Positions 1 to 12,500 of a DNA stretch of 64,000 nucleotides are shown piece by piece (the first letter of the stretch is position 1; the number at the start of each line of letters is the position of its first letter). Below the pieces are notes generated by a model. That model ran no database searches, was not told the origin of the DNA, and saw only the letters and a program-made list of their open reading frames with translations. The stretch comes from Plotosus lineatus (taxonomy: Eukaryota > Chordata > Actinopteri > Siluriformes > Plotosidae), in assembly GCA_024760905.1 (NCBI GenBank), contig CM045729.1, positions 5,097,663 to 5,161,662 on the forward strand. The letters are read 5' to 3'. The translations under genes were made by a program, and so were the position numbers.

Positions 1-10
1 AAAAATGTCA

Positions 11-14
<4 letters not shown>

Positions 15-82
<68 letters not shown>
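15..82. repeat. (GT)n microsatellite
   Basis: An uninterrupted GT dinucleotide run of about 34 units opens the window. It has no coding meaning. Confidence 0.97.
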
Positions 83-84
<2 letters not shown>

Positions 85-203
85 TGCATCCCCCTTTCCT
101 GACTCAGAATTGTGATTAAAGTAGTATTGGAGTGTGCACTAATGTTAAAATGCACATGATGTCATTATTTTTCCGAACTCAGCTTAAAATATGATTTTTC
201 TTG

Positions 204-2730
204 TACACTTTTCCTTTCCTTCTTGCCAATACCCTCCTATCACACATCACACAGGACACTTTTCTCCAACCATTCCAACCTGCCTGCACACGCTTCTTCA
301 CCTCTTTTCCACACTCTCCACTACTCTGGATTGTTGAGCCTAAGTACTTAAAATCCTCCACCTTCCTTATCTCTGCTCCCTGTAATATCACCGTTCCTCT
401 TGGGTCCTTCTCATTCACACACATGTATTCTGATTTTCTGAGGTTAACCTTCATTCCTCTCCTTTCCAGGGCATATCTCCACCTCTCGAGATTTTCCTCC
501 ACATGTTCTCTGTTCTCACTACAGATCACAATGTCATCTGCAAACATCATTGTCCATGGGGAGTCTTGTCTAACCTCGTCTGTCAGCCTGTCCATCACCA
601 TAGCAAACAAAAAGGGGCTCAGAGCTGACCCTTGATGCAGTTCCACCTCCACCTTGAACTCTTCTGTCACACCGACAGCACACCTCACCACTGTCTTAAA
701 TCTCTCATACATGTCCAGCACCACTCTATAATACTTCTCTGCCACTTCAGACTTCCTCATACAATACCACAATTCTTCTCTCGGCACCCTGTCATATGCT
801 TTTTCCAGATCCACAAAGGCACAATGCAGCTCCTTCTGACCTTCTCTGTATTTCTCTATTAACATCCCCAAAGCAAATACTGCATCAGTGGTGATCTTTC
901 TTGGCATGAAACCAAACTGTTGTTCACAAATGCTGACCTCTGCCCTTAGCCTAGCTTCCACTATTCTCTCCCATAACTTCATCGTATGGCTCATCAACTT
1001 TATCCTTCTGTAGTTGCCACCACTCTGCACAGCACTCTTGTTCTTAAAAATGGGCACCAGCACACTTCTCCATTTCTCCAGCATCTGCTCACTTTCTAAG
1101 ACCTTGTTGAATATTCTTGTCAGAAAATCTACTGCTACCTCCCCTAGACACTTCCATACATCAACCGGTGTGTCATCAGGACAACCTGCCTTTCCATTCT
1201 TCATCCTCTTCAATGCCCTCCTCAATTCACCCTTACGAATCTTTGCTACTTCCTGGTCCTCAACGGACACCCCTTCTACTCTTTTTTTCTCTCTCATTTT
1301 CCTCATTCATCAGCCTTCAAAGTACTCTTTCTATCTTCACAGCACACTTGTGTCATCAGTCAATACATTTCCCCCTCTGTCCTTAATTACTCTAACTTGC
1401 TGCACGTCTTTCCCATGTCTATTTCTCTGCTGTGTCAACCTGTATAAATCATTTTCTCCCTCCTTACTGTCCAACCTATCATACAAGTCATCATACACCC
1501 TCTGTTTGGCCTTTGGCACCACTACCTTTGCCTTTCGCTGTGTCTCCCTGTACTCTTGTTTACTCTCTTCAGTCCTCTCTATGTCCCACTTCTTCTTGGC
1601 TAACCTCCTCTTTTGTACACACTCCTGCACTTCCTCATTCCACCACCAAGTCTCCTTATCTACTTTCCTTCCAGAGGACACACCAAGTACTCTTCTACCT
1701 GTCCCCCTGATCACATTGGCAGTTGTTGTCCAGTCATCTGGAAGCACTTCCTGACCACCCAAAGCCTGTTTTAACTCCTCATTGAAGACAACACGACACT
1801 CTTCCTTTTTCAACTTCCACCACTTTGTCTTCTGCTCTGCCTTTGCCTTTTTCACCTTCCTCACCATCAGCGTCATGCTGCACACCATCATCTTATGTTG
1901 TTTGGCAACACTCTCACCCACTAATACTTTGAAGTCACTGACTTCCTTCAAATAACATCGCCTACACAAGATGTAGTCTACCTGTGTGCTCCTACCGCCG
2001 CTTTCATAAGTCACCCTACGCTCTTGTTTCTTCTGGAAGAAAGTAGTCACCACAGCCATTTCCATCCTTTTTGCAAAATCAATCAATATCTGTCCTTCTG
2101 TGTTCCTGTCCTGGATACCAAACCTGCCCATCACTTCCTCGTCCCCTCTGTTTCCTGCACCAACATGTCCATTGAAGTCTGCACCAATGACCACTCTTTC
2201 ACCTCTGGGGGTACTTCATCTAACTCACTCCAGAATCTCTCCTTCTCTTCTAGTTTACATCCTGCCTGTGGGGCATAAGCACTAACAACATTGAACATCA
2301 TGCCTTCAATTTCTAATTTGAGACTCATCACTCTGCCTGACACTCTTTTCACTTCTAGAACATTCCTGACAAACCCCTCCTTCAAGATGTCTCCTTCTCC
2401 ATTTCTCCTCCCATCCACACCATGATAAAGCAGCTTAAACCCTGCTCCTAAGCTTCTAGCCGTGCTATCTTTCCACCTGGTTTCCTGTCTATTGAAACAG
2501 TATGTCCACCTTCCTCCTCTGCATCATGTCAGCCAGCTGTCTACCTTTTTCTTTTATAGTTCCAACATTCAAAGTCCCTATTCCCAGTCCTAGACTCACG
2601 CCTTTCCTCTTCTCTGTACGCCTACGGACATGCCTCCCGCCTCTATTTCCTCGACCAACAGTAGTCCAATTTCTACCAGCACCCTGTTGGTTAACAGCAC
2701 TGATGGCGGTTGTTGTTAACCCGGGCCTCG
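204..2730 (-). pseudogene. APE-RT polyprotein remnant of RTE copy 1
   Basis: Disrupted ORF. The longest open piece, at 204-1,306, covers most of the RT. Visible motifs are [13 protein letters not shown] (RT motif A), HQGSALSPFLFAMVMDRL (motif B), MMFADDIVICS (catalytic box, both aspartates kept), and FKYLGSTIQ. The APE part and linker lie in separate frames at 1,337-2,194, 2,131-2,418 and 2,489-2,730, with GADFNGHVGAGNRGDEEV at the endonuclease GDFN-type motif. In an active element this protein would nick target DNA and copy its own RNA into the nick. Frameshifts and the missing C-terminus make this copy non-autonomous. Confidence 0.85.
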
Positions 2731-2745
2731 ACCGATCTGGTATGA
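204..2745 (-). mobile_element. RTE-like non-LTR retrotransposon, copy 1 (truncated at both ends)
   Basis: Minus-strand copy of the RTE-like LINE that recurs through this window. Read on the minus strand it runs from the end of the 5-prime UTR near 2,745, through the apurinic-type endonuclease (APE) domain, linker and reverse transcriptase (RT), to about 204. There it stops in the post-RT region (GKVYK) and the last roughly 0.5 kb, present in other copies, is missing. Loss of a 3-prime end is unusual for a LINE and points to later deletion or rearrangement. The RTE clade is inferred from the APE-RT architecture of about 3.1 kb and the short purine tail of full-length copies; the exact family was not checked. 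Confidence 0.88.
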
Positions 2746-2795
2746 ATTCTGTTTTGACCATTTGCATGAGAATTTTAGCAATAGTAATCATAAAA

Positions 2796-3795
2796 ATAAG
2801 AAGGACTCTCTTTTTTCAAAGTGCAGCAACTACAAACAGGTTTTGTTTATTTCAGGGCTCAGCTGATTGCCTTGAATTCAGCCAGATTAGCAAGTGGACC
2901 TATGGACTTGCCAGTTGAACACTAGAGAAAACCCCACCATGGATGCAGGGGTGGAGGACAGAAGAGGAGAAGCAAGGAGGAGGCAAGACAGAAGAGCCTT
3001 ACAGAGAAAAAATGTACAAGCCGAGTTTCCTGCCTATTCTAATGGCGAATTTGAGGTCACTGGCAAATAAGATGAATGAGCTGAAGCCCGGAGTCAGAGG
3101 GAGTGTCAGAAGTGTAATTTTAATGAGCTTCATGGAGACATGGACTTCAGGATATTCTAGATGACAAAGTATCCATTGCAGATTTTTACACTGTTTGGGC
3201 TGACAGAGATTGAACCTCACGCCATTCTGGTCAAAAACAGGTGGGTGGAATTGTGAATCAGAAAATGAACTGTGTGCTGTTGGACTCAAACCATATTATT
3301 TTCCGAGGACATTTCCTCATACCATCTTAATTGCTGTTTATGTTCCTTCAACTGTCAACCTCAATGCTGCTTGTGACACTATTCAAGCCCAGTTACAGAC
3401 TCAGTACCCAAGTTCTTTCATTGCAATCTCAGGTGACATCAACTACATCACCATGGAGAACACGCTGCAAAACTTTGTGCAGTATCTTGACTGTCCCACC
3501 AGACAGGAGAGAATTTTAGATCAGCTGTATGCAAACTCTAAGGATGCTGACAGTTCCTCCCCACCTCCACCACTGGGAAGATCAGACCACAACTTAATTT
3601 ATCTTTCGTCAAGGTATGTACCTGTTATGAAGAGGCAGTATGTGACTAAAAGGAATGTTAGAAAAAAGAGGAGGTCATTGAGGAACTCCAATACACAATT
3701 TAAACTATGGATTGGCCCGTGCTCTGTGAGCTACACAATGATGTCAATATTATTACAGCAAGTTTCTATGGTGCAGAGCACATTCCGGTAAAAGA
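2796..3795 (+). mobile_element. LINE C fragment (endonuclease region), copy 1
   Basis: Fragment of a second LINE family. The open stretch 3,210-3,791 reads as an APE endonuclease: SKTGGWNCESENELCAVG, ILIAVYVPSTVNL, SFIAISGDINYITMENTL (the GDFN motif altered to GDIN), LDQLYANSKDAD and GRSDHNLIYLS (the SDH motif). Upstream, LANLRSLANKMNEL matches the usual start of such endonucleases. No RT follows; at about 3,795 the sequence passes directly into the tRNA-Ala-bearing repeat. Two further copies, at about 26.5-27.5 kb and 43.5-44.2 kb, share this junction. L2/CR1-like affinity is likely but unchecked. Confidence 0.75.
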
Positions 3796-4364
3796 GTGCC
3801 TCACTGGAGAGGTGCAACCTGTCAATTTGGTTAAAAGTGATTTTCTGAGACAAAGAAACATTTATATGTTTATATTTGAAACTGAGGAGTCAAGTTTGTT
3901 GGGAATATTTCACAGTTTGAAGCCTGCAAAGTCACAAAAATCTCATAATTAAACGTTCGAGTCAAAGGCTCACAATAACAGTGAAATTTCCACCGCGAAC
4001 AATTTTCAACTCAATTGATTTGATGGACCCAATTTCTCCTAAATAGACAATGAAAGACAATGATATTTGAAAGAACAGTCAACTTTCAAAACAAATTTAC
4101 CAGGTATTTAGCACGGGAGAATTTGTTTAGATTATTTGAGAACAATCCCAACTTTCTAATGTTGAGCAAAGAATACAATTACTGAACAATCAAACAATAT
4201 ATATTTGTGATGCATCATTGCACAGAAGTTGAATCTGGAAATTAAATGTGAGGGAAGTTGCTTGGAATAAAAGCAAAAACTGAGCACTGAAAACATGCCT
4301 CTCAGGTGCATGCATATTGCGGTGGGATGGCACATTGGAGCATAAGGCCTGAGTAGCATTATGT

Positions 4365-4439
4365 GTGCGCAATAAGCTCAAATGGCAGATCATTTGCTTA
4401 GCATGCAAGAGGTAGCAAGATTGAGAGCTGCATTCTCCA
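4365..4439 (+). pseudogene. tRNA-Ala-like pseudogene
   Basis: About 75 bp resembling tRNA-Ala: taagctcaaatggcaga (A box), cttagcatgc (AGC anticodon in a 7-nt loop) and a 3-prime cattctcca end. The T arm is decayed and the 5-prime acceptor strand does not pair, so it is unlikely to be functional. An attttgctgg context follows, as in the other units. Confidence 0.6.
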
Positions 4440-5161
4440 ATTTTGCTGGAAATTGTATCAATCTCTTTCGGGATAGATTTCTCAATTTCACACAACACTG
4501 TTTTTTTTTTCTTCCATTTTTGTATACAACATTACGTTGCTTTGAGTTGGGCCAGCACCTTTCGACTTTCAGGACTTCAGCTTCTTCTAGTAAGTGAGTG
4601 CCTCATTGCTGATGCACATCCTGTCATTCTGGCAAAGGTTGGATTTCTCATACAAAGAAACATTTATAGTTCTTTACCTGAAACCAAATAGTCAGGTTGG
4701 TTGAGAATATTTCACAGTTTGAACCCTGCAAAATCACCAGTTATCATTGCTATATTTTTGAGTCAAATGCTCACAATATTAGTCAAATTTGCACTGCAAA
4801 TTATTTTCAACTAAACTGATTTGACAGACCCATTTTATCCCAAACAGACGGTGACAAAGCATGATTTTTGCCAGGGATGTCAAATTTCAAGAAACTTCAC
4901 AGGTATTTGGCGTGGGACAATTTGTTTAAATTAGTTAAGCACAATATGAAGCTTTCTCATGCTGAACAAAGAACACAATTACTACGCAATCATGCAAGAT
5001 TTATTTGTTGAAGCATCATTGCACAGAACTTAAGGCTGGAAATGAAATGTGAGTTCAGTCACTTGTAAAGGGTGAAAAAAATAGAGCAATGAAGACACGC
5101 ATGTGCATTCATATTGGGTTAGATGGCACATTAAGGAATGAGGCCTGAGTGGCATTTTTGT

Positions 5162-5235
5162 GGGGAATTAGATGAAATGGTAAAGCACTTGTTTAGCATG
5201 AGCAAGGTAGCAGGGTCGATACCACCATTCTCAAA
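5162..5235 (+). pseudogene. tRNA-Ala-like pseudogene
   Basis: Starts ggggaattag and keeps gtttagcatg around the anticodon and agggtcgat in the B box. The D arm and 3-prime acceptor strand carry several changes, so it is probably inactive. Confidence 0.6.
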
Positions 5236-5641
5236 CTTTACTGGGATTTTTGTAAAGATAGTTGAGATAGATTTCTCAATTTCACCCCACATTAATGTTT
5301 CATTTTTGGATACAACATCGTTACTTTGAGTTGGGCCAGCACCTTTCAACTTTAAGGACTTCAGCTTTTGTTGGTAAGTGAGTGCTTCACTGCTGATGCA
5401 CATTCTGTCAGTCTAGCAAAAGTTGTATTTCTTATACAAAGAAACATTTGTATTTCTATATCTGAAACATAGGACTCAGGTTGGTTGAGAATATTTCACA
5501 GGTTGAACACTGCAAAATAACCAATTCTCCTTCGTATATTTTGAAGTCAAAAGTTTACAATTCCAATCAAATTTCCACTGCAAATTATTTTCAGCTAAAC
5601 TGATTTGACTGACCCATTTTATCCCAAATAGACGGTGAGAC

Positions 5642-8600
5642 AACAATGCAGCCATGAGAGAGAGGCACAAGCCAGTGTCTCTCCCTCACGCCGGTCCCAA
5701 GGCCGGATAAATGCAGAGGGTTGGGTCAGGAAGGGCATCCGGCGTAAAACAAATGCAAAATAAAACATGCGAGTCATATCAAGAAAATTCATACTGGATC
5801 GGTCAAGGCCCGGGTTAAAAACAACCGCCATCAGTGCTGTTAACCAACAGGGTGCTGGTGGAAATTGGACTACTGTTGGTTGAAGACGTCGAAGAAGGAG
5901 AGGCGGGAGGCGTGTCCGTAGGCAGAGAGAGAAGAGGAAAGGCAGGAGTCTAGTACTGAAAGTAGAGACTTTGAATGTTGGAACTAAGACAGGAAAAGGT
6001 AGAGAGCTGGCTGACATGATGCAGAGAAGGAAGGTGGACATACTGTGTGTTCAGGAGACCAGGTGGAAATGTAGCAGGAATAGAAGCTTAGGAGCAGGGT
6101 TTAAGCTGTTTATTCATGGTGTGGATGGGAAGAGAAATGGAGTAGGAGTCATCTTGAAGGAGGAGTTTGTCAGGAATGTTCTAGAAGTGAAAAGAGTGTC
6201 AGACAGAGTGATGAGTCTCAAGTTAGAAATTGAAGGCATGATGTTCAATGTTGTTAGTGCTTATGCCCCACAGGCAGGATGTGAGCTAGAATAGAAAGAT
6301 AGATTCTGGAGTGAGTTAGATGAAGTGATGAAGAATACCCCTAAAAATGAAAGAGTAGTCATTGGGGCAGACTTCAATGGACATGTTGGTGTAGGAAACA
6401 GAGGGGACGAGGAAGTGATGGGCAGGTTTGCTATCCAGGACAGGAACACAGAAGGACAGATGTTGGTAGATTTTGCAAAAAGGATGGAAATGGCTGTGGT
6501 AAATACTTTATTCAAGAAGAGACAGGAGCATAGAACTTATAAAAGCGGAGGTAGGAGCACATAGGTAGACTACATCTTGTGCAGGCAATGTAATTTGAAG
6601 GAAGTCAGTGACTGCAAAGTAGTAGCAGGTGAGAGTGTTGCCAAACAGCATAGGATGGTGGTGTGCAGGATGACGCTGATGGTGAGGAAGGTGAAGAAGA
6701 CAAAGGCAGAGCAGAAGACAAAGTGGTGGAAGCTGAAAAAGGAGGAGTGTCGTGTTGTCTTCGAGGAGGAGTTGAAATAGGCTTTGGGTGGTCAGGAAGT
6801 GCTTCCAGATGACTGGACAACTACAGCTAATGTGATCAGGGAGACAGGTAGGAGAATACTTGGTGTGTCATCTGGAAGGAGAGTAAATAAGGAAACTTGG
6901 TGGTGGAATGAGGAAGTGCAGGATTGTGTACAAAGGAAGAGGTTAGCTAAGAAGAAGTGGGACACAAAGAGGACTGAAGAGAGTAAACAAGAGTACAGGG
7001 AGACACAGTGTAAAGCGAAGGTAGCGGTGTCAAAGGCCAAACAGAGGGCATATGATGACTTGTATGCTCGGTTGGAAAGTAAAGAGTGAGAAAATGATTT
7101 ATACAGGTTAGCACAGCAGAGAAAGAGAGATGGGAAGGATGTGCAGTAAGTTAGAGTGATTAAGGACAGAGAGGGAAATGTATTGACTGATGACACAAGT
7201 GTGCTGGAAAGATGGAAAGGGTACTTTGAAGAGCTGATGAATGAGGAAGATGAGAGAGAAAAAAGAGTAGAAGAGGTGACTGTTGAGGACCAGGAAGTAG
7301 CAAAGATTAGTAAGGGTGAAGTGAGGAGGGCATTGAAGAGGATGAAGAATGGAAAGGCAGTTGGCCCTGATGATATACTGGTGGAGGTATGGAAGTGTCT
7401 AGGAGAGGAAGCAGTAGATTTCCAGACAAGAACATTCAACAAGGTCTTAGCGAGTGAGAGGATGCCAGAGGAATGGAGGAGAAGTGTGCTGGTGCCCATT
7501 TTTAAGAACAAGGGAGATGTGCAGAGTTGTGACAACTACAGAGAGATAAAGTTGATGAGCCATACAATGAAGTTATGGGAAAGAATAGTGGAAGCAAGAC
7601 TAAGGGCAGAGGTTAGCATTTGTGAACAACAGTTTGGTTTCATGCCAAGAAAGAGCACCACAGATGCAGTGTTTGCCTTGAGGATGTTAATGGAGAAGTA
7701 CAGAGAAGGTCAGACGGAGCTGCATTGTGCCTTTGTGGATCTGGAGAAAGCACATGACAGGGTGCCAAGAGAAGAACTGTGGTATTGCATGAGGAAGTCT
7801 GGAGTGGCAGAGAAGTATGTTAGAGTGGTGCAGGACATGTATGAGCGATGTTAGACAGTGGTGAGGTGTGCTTTCGGTGTGACAGAAGAGTTCAAGGTGG
7901 AGGTGGGACTGCATCAAGGGTCAGCTCTGAGCCCCTTCTTGTTTGCTATGGTGATGGACAGGCTGACAGACGAGGTTCGGTAAGAATCTCCATGGACTAT
8001 GACGTTTGCAGATGACATTGTGATCTGCAGTGAGCGCATAGAACAACTGCAGAAAAACCTAAAGAGGTGGAGGTGTGCCCTGGAAAGGAGGGGAATGAAG
8101 GTTAGCCTCAGTAAGACAGAATACATGTGTATGGATGCCAAGGACCCAACAGGAACGGTGAGGTTACAAGGAGCAGAGATAAGGAAGGTGGAGGATTTTA
8201 AGTACTTCGGGTCAACAATCCAGAGCAATGGAGAGTGTGGAAAAGAGGTGAAGAAGCGTATGTAGGCTGGTTGGAATGGTTGGAGAAAAGTGTCCGGTGT
8301 GATGTGTGATAGGAAGGTATCAGCAAAAATGGAAGGAAAAGTGTACAAGACGGTGTTGAGGCCAGCAATGTTGGATGGTTTAGAAACAGTGGCCCTGGGG
8401 AGAAGACAGGAGGTACAGCTGGAGGTAGCAGAGATGAAAATGTTGAGGTTCTCTTTGGGAGTAACGAGGATGGATAGGATCAGGAATGAGCACATCAGAG
8501 GGACAGCACATGTAAGATGTTTTGGAGACAAAGTCAGAGAGGCTAGATTGAGATAGTTTGGACATGTACAGAGGAGGGATAGTGAGTATATTGGTAGTAG

Positions 8601-8791
8601 GATGTTGAGGTTCAAACTACCAGGCAGAAGGCCTAGACGAAGACCAAAGAGACGATTCATGGATGTGGTGAAGGAGGACATGAAGACAGCTGGTGTAAGA
8701 GAAAAAGATGCAAAGGATAGGGTGAGATGGAGGCAGATGATTCGCTGTGGCGACCCCTGAAGGGAACACCCGAAAGGACAAGAAGAAGAAG
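5642..8791 (+). mobile_element. RTE-like retrotransposon, copy 2, full length with TSD
   Basis: About 3.15 kb element inserted in the tRNA-Ala repeat. A 12-bp TSD, agacggtgagac, lies at 5,630-5,641 and again at 8,792-8,803, and the host repeat resumes in register after it. The element begins with a conserved 5-prime UTR (gccagtgtctctccctcacg, then ggaagggcatccggcgtaaa) and ends with the 3-prime signature gattcgctgtggcgaccc and a short agaagaagaag tail. This copy and copy 3 define the element's ends and are the reference for the fragments listed elsewhere. Confidence 0.93.
5971..8758 (+). pseudogene. APE-RT polyprotein of RTE copy 2 (one frame, about nine stop codons)
   Basis: All open pieces (5,971; 6,325; 6,577; 6,784; 7,156; 7,999; 8,290) lie in the same reading frame, so the 2.8-kb ORF has lost function by point stops and not by indels. 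Order: APE (LNVGTKTGKGRELADMMQRR, QETRW, GADFNGHVG), basic linker (WWWNEEVQDCVQRKRLAKKK), RT (GKAVGPDDI, GFMPRKSTTDAVFAL, LEKAHDRVP, HQGSALSPFLFA, TFADDIVICS), C-terminal tail (RRDSEYIG-like, RPKRRFMDVVKED). Stops lie near 6,292, 6,562, 6,778, 7,087, 7,147, 7,852, 7,981, 8,263 and 8,552; about five look like CAG/CAA to TAG/TAA changes relative to other copies. The catalytic FADD is retained. Confidence 0.88.
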
Positions 8792-9577
<786 letters not shown>

Positions 9578-9593
9578 CAATTATATAGTATAG

Positions 9594-12500
9594 TAGTGGG
9601 TCTAATGGAGGTTGTGATGCGCAAAGTGTGGTAGTTGTGGTCGTAGTAGTAGTGCTTGTCACCTCTCGCTTTCAACTAACACCGCTGGCTAGCAGCTTGC
9701 CTGTGAAAAGGGGAGCCGTGTGAGTAAGTCTCTCCCTGCCAGTACATAGCCTCTCCACCATCAAGCCCCATGTAGTGCCTCCTCGCGGCGACACATGGTA
9801 ACTGAGTACCTTACAGACTCAGGCTGAACTACAGGGGACTCGGAGGAGGTTTGGCCCCCGACATGCGGCATGCAGGCCCACCGGCGTGTGGACACGCCCT
9901 GATGCCCCATGACCCAAACCCCCAACTATGGGTTAAATAGTCCCACTGCCTTGTGGATTCCCTTGGTTGGGAAAAGGCTAAGGAGTAAACCCTACAGAAA
10001 TCTGGAGTGGAGCCCCTAAGGCAGTTGGTCTGAGGATTCCCCTACCTTCTGGCAACTCCTGCAGCTGCGCTGGTCCCAAATTGTACTGGATCTTCCCTTC
10101 CTTTGGATGCTATCAGCAAGGCCGAGAGGGGGGACTTGACGTCTGGGCAACCCAAGCTCTCCATAGTTACCGCCCAGGCTCGTAGCGCACTGGAGAGGAC
10201 ACTGGAGAGGACACTCCAGCGTTGATGCAAGACTTCGGCTCAACATGGGAAGTAGCAGTTACCAGTTAAAAGCTCATTCCGATTGGTGTAGGACATGGGC
10301 GCCTGAGGCTACTTCCGACAGTGGGAGAGACCATCGTGTCTCACTGGACAGCTACCGCCCGCTCCAAGCTGGGCAGCCCCCATCTAGTAAGGTGCTGTCC
10401 CGAACGTACGGACTATGTGTCCTGGACTGACAAGTGATCTTCAGCAAATTGACGATGCCCGCAAGACTGCAGTCATCGACCATGAACTGACACGTCTGAT
10501 TATCAACATTGCTTGTCTACAGGAAACATGCTTGGCTGACAGTGGTACTATCAAAGAGGCCAACTACACCTTCTAGTGGCAGGGCCTGCCACAAGATGAC
10601 CCGAGAGTGCATGGTGTAGGTTTCGCTGTGAAGAACTCGCTGACTACAGCTATTGAACCTCCTACCAGTGGATCAGAGAGAATCCTCGCTTTACGCCTCT
10701 CTACAACTGCAGGCTTTGTAAATCTCCTCAGCATCTATGCACCAACACTCAGTTCCACCCCAGAGGCTAAGAACCAGTTTTACGAGGCTCTGGATGATGC
10801 AATTTCCAGGATCCCCAGCACTGAAGGACTTTACCTACTAGGAGACTTCAATGCTAGAGTGGGTGCTGACTGTGACACCTGGCCTTCCTGCCTTGGGACC
10901 ACGGCATAGGCAGGATGAATGAGAATGGACAGAGGTTGTTAGAACTGAGCTGCCATCATGGCCTGTGTGTAACAAATACATACTTCAAGTGCAAAGACCG
11001 CTACAAAGTATCCTGGAGACACCCCAGAGCTTGCCACTGGCACCAGCTAGACCTTATCCTTACCAGGCGCACAGATCTGAACAGCGTTCTCCACACTAGA
11101 AGTTTCCATAGCGCAGACTGCGACACAGACCACACCCTCGTTGGAAGCAGGATAAGGCTGACAACAAAGAGGATCCATCACTCCAAAACTAAAGGCCTCC
11201 CACGCATCAACACCTGCTCCTCAAGGGATCCCCAGCGAATCCAATTGTTTCATGACACAGTCAAGGAGAAGTTGGCTTTGCAGACTCCTGACAAAGACAT
11301 CAACAGCAAGTGGAGCTTCCTGAGAGATACTATCTACACAACAGCCCTCACCACATTTGGGAAAAAGGAGCGTCGGAGTGTAGACTGGTACGAGGCTCAC
11401 TGGGATGAGATGCAGCCTGTGACAGAAGCCAAGAGGGAAGCCCTCCTAGCATACAGGCAAAACCCCATCACCAGTACTCAGGACACCCTCAAAGCTGCAC
11501 GAAACAAGGCCCAGCAGACAGCCCGCTACTGTGCAAACAACTTCTGGCTGAACCTCTGCAGCAAGATCCAGATGGCAGCTGACACTGGCAACGCAATGGC
11601 CATGTACAATGGCATCAAGACACTACTGGCCCAACCACAATTAAGACTGCACCCCTCAAGACCAAGACCGGGGAGGTGATCACGGACCAAGGCAAGCAGC
11701 TTGAACGCTGGGTGGAACATTACCTGGAGCTGTACGCAACCAAGAATGTGGTGACCGATGCAGCATTAAATGCCCTACCAAACTTACCTATCATGGAGGA
11801 TCTGGCTTACCTGCCTTCAGTGGACGAACTGGGCAAAGCCATTGATTGTCTGGCCTGTGGAAAAGCCCCTAGAAAGGATGGCATCCCCCCTGAAGTCTTG
11901 AAGAGTGGCAAGCCAGCACTCCTGCAGCACCTCCATGAGCTTCTTATGTTGCTCATGAGCTGTGCTTATGCTGGAAAGAAGGGTTCATCCCCCAGGACAT
12001 ACGCGATGCAAACATTGTAACCCTCTACAAAAACAAGGGTGACCGCAGTGACTGTAACAGCTACCGTGGCATCTCCCTCCTTAGCATCATAGGGAAAGTC
12101 TTTGCTCGTGTTGTCCTTACTCGCCTTCAGATTCTTGCTTCCCGGGTGTACCCAGAATCGCAGTGTGGTTTCAGGGCAGGCCGATCCACAGTCGATATGA
12201 TCTTCTCACTTCGTCAACTGCAAGAGAAGTGTCAGGAGCAGCAGAAGCCCCTGTACATTGCCTTCATAGACCTGACTAAAGCATTCGACCTTGTCAGCAG
12301 AAGCGGACTCTTCAGCCTCCTGCAGAAGATTGGATGCCCTCAAAGGTTACTCCAAATCATGACCTCCTTTCACGAGGACATGCACAGCACAGTCTGCTTC
12401 AATGGTGGGACTTCTGAAGCCTTCTCAGTGAGCAGTGGTGTGAAGCAAGGCTGCGTCCTAGCTCTGAAACTCTTTGGGATATTCTTTTCGATGCTTCTTC

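Larger units (their letters stand above)
3796..5641 (+). repeat. tRNA-Ala-bearing repeat, two units (plus orientation)
   Basis: Two successive units of a repeat of up to about 0.96 kb. Recurrent landmarks, in order, are a tRNA-Ala-like stretch, tttgagttgggc, gtgagtgcctcact, caaagaaacattt, gagaatatttcacagttt, gagtcaaaggctcacaat, atcccaaatagacggtga, caggtatttagc and gatgcatcattgcaca. The block is interrupted at 5,641 by RTE copy 2 and resumes at 8,792. No protein-coding gene is seen in it. Confidence 0.85.
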
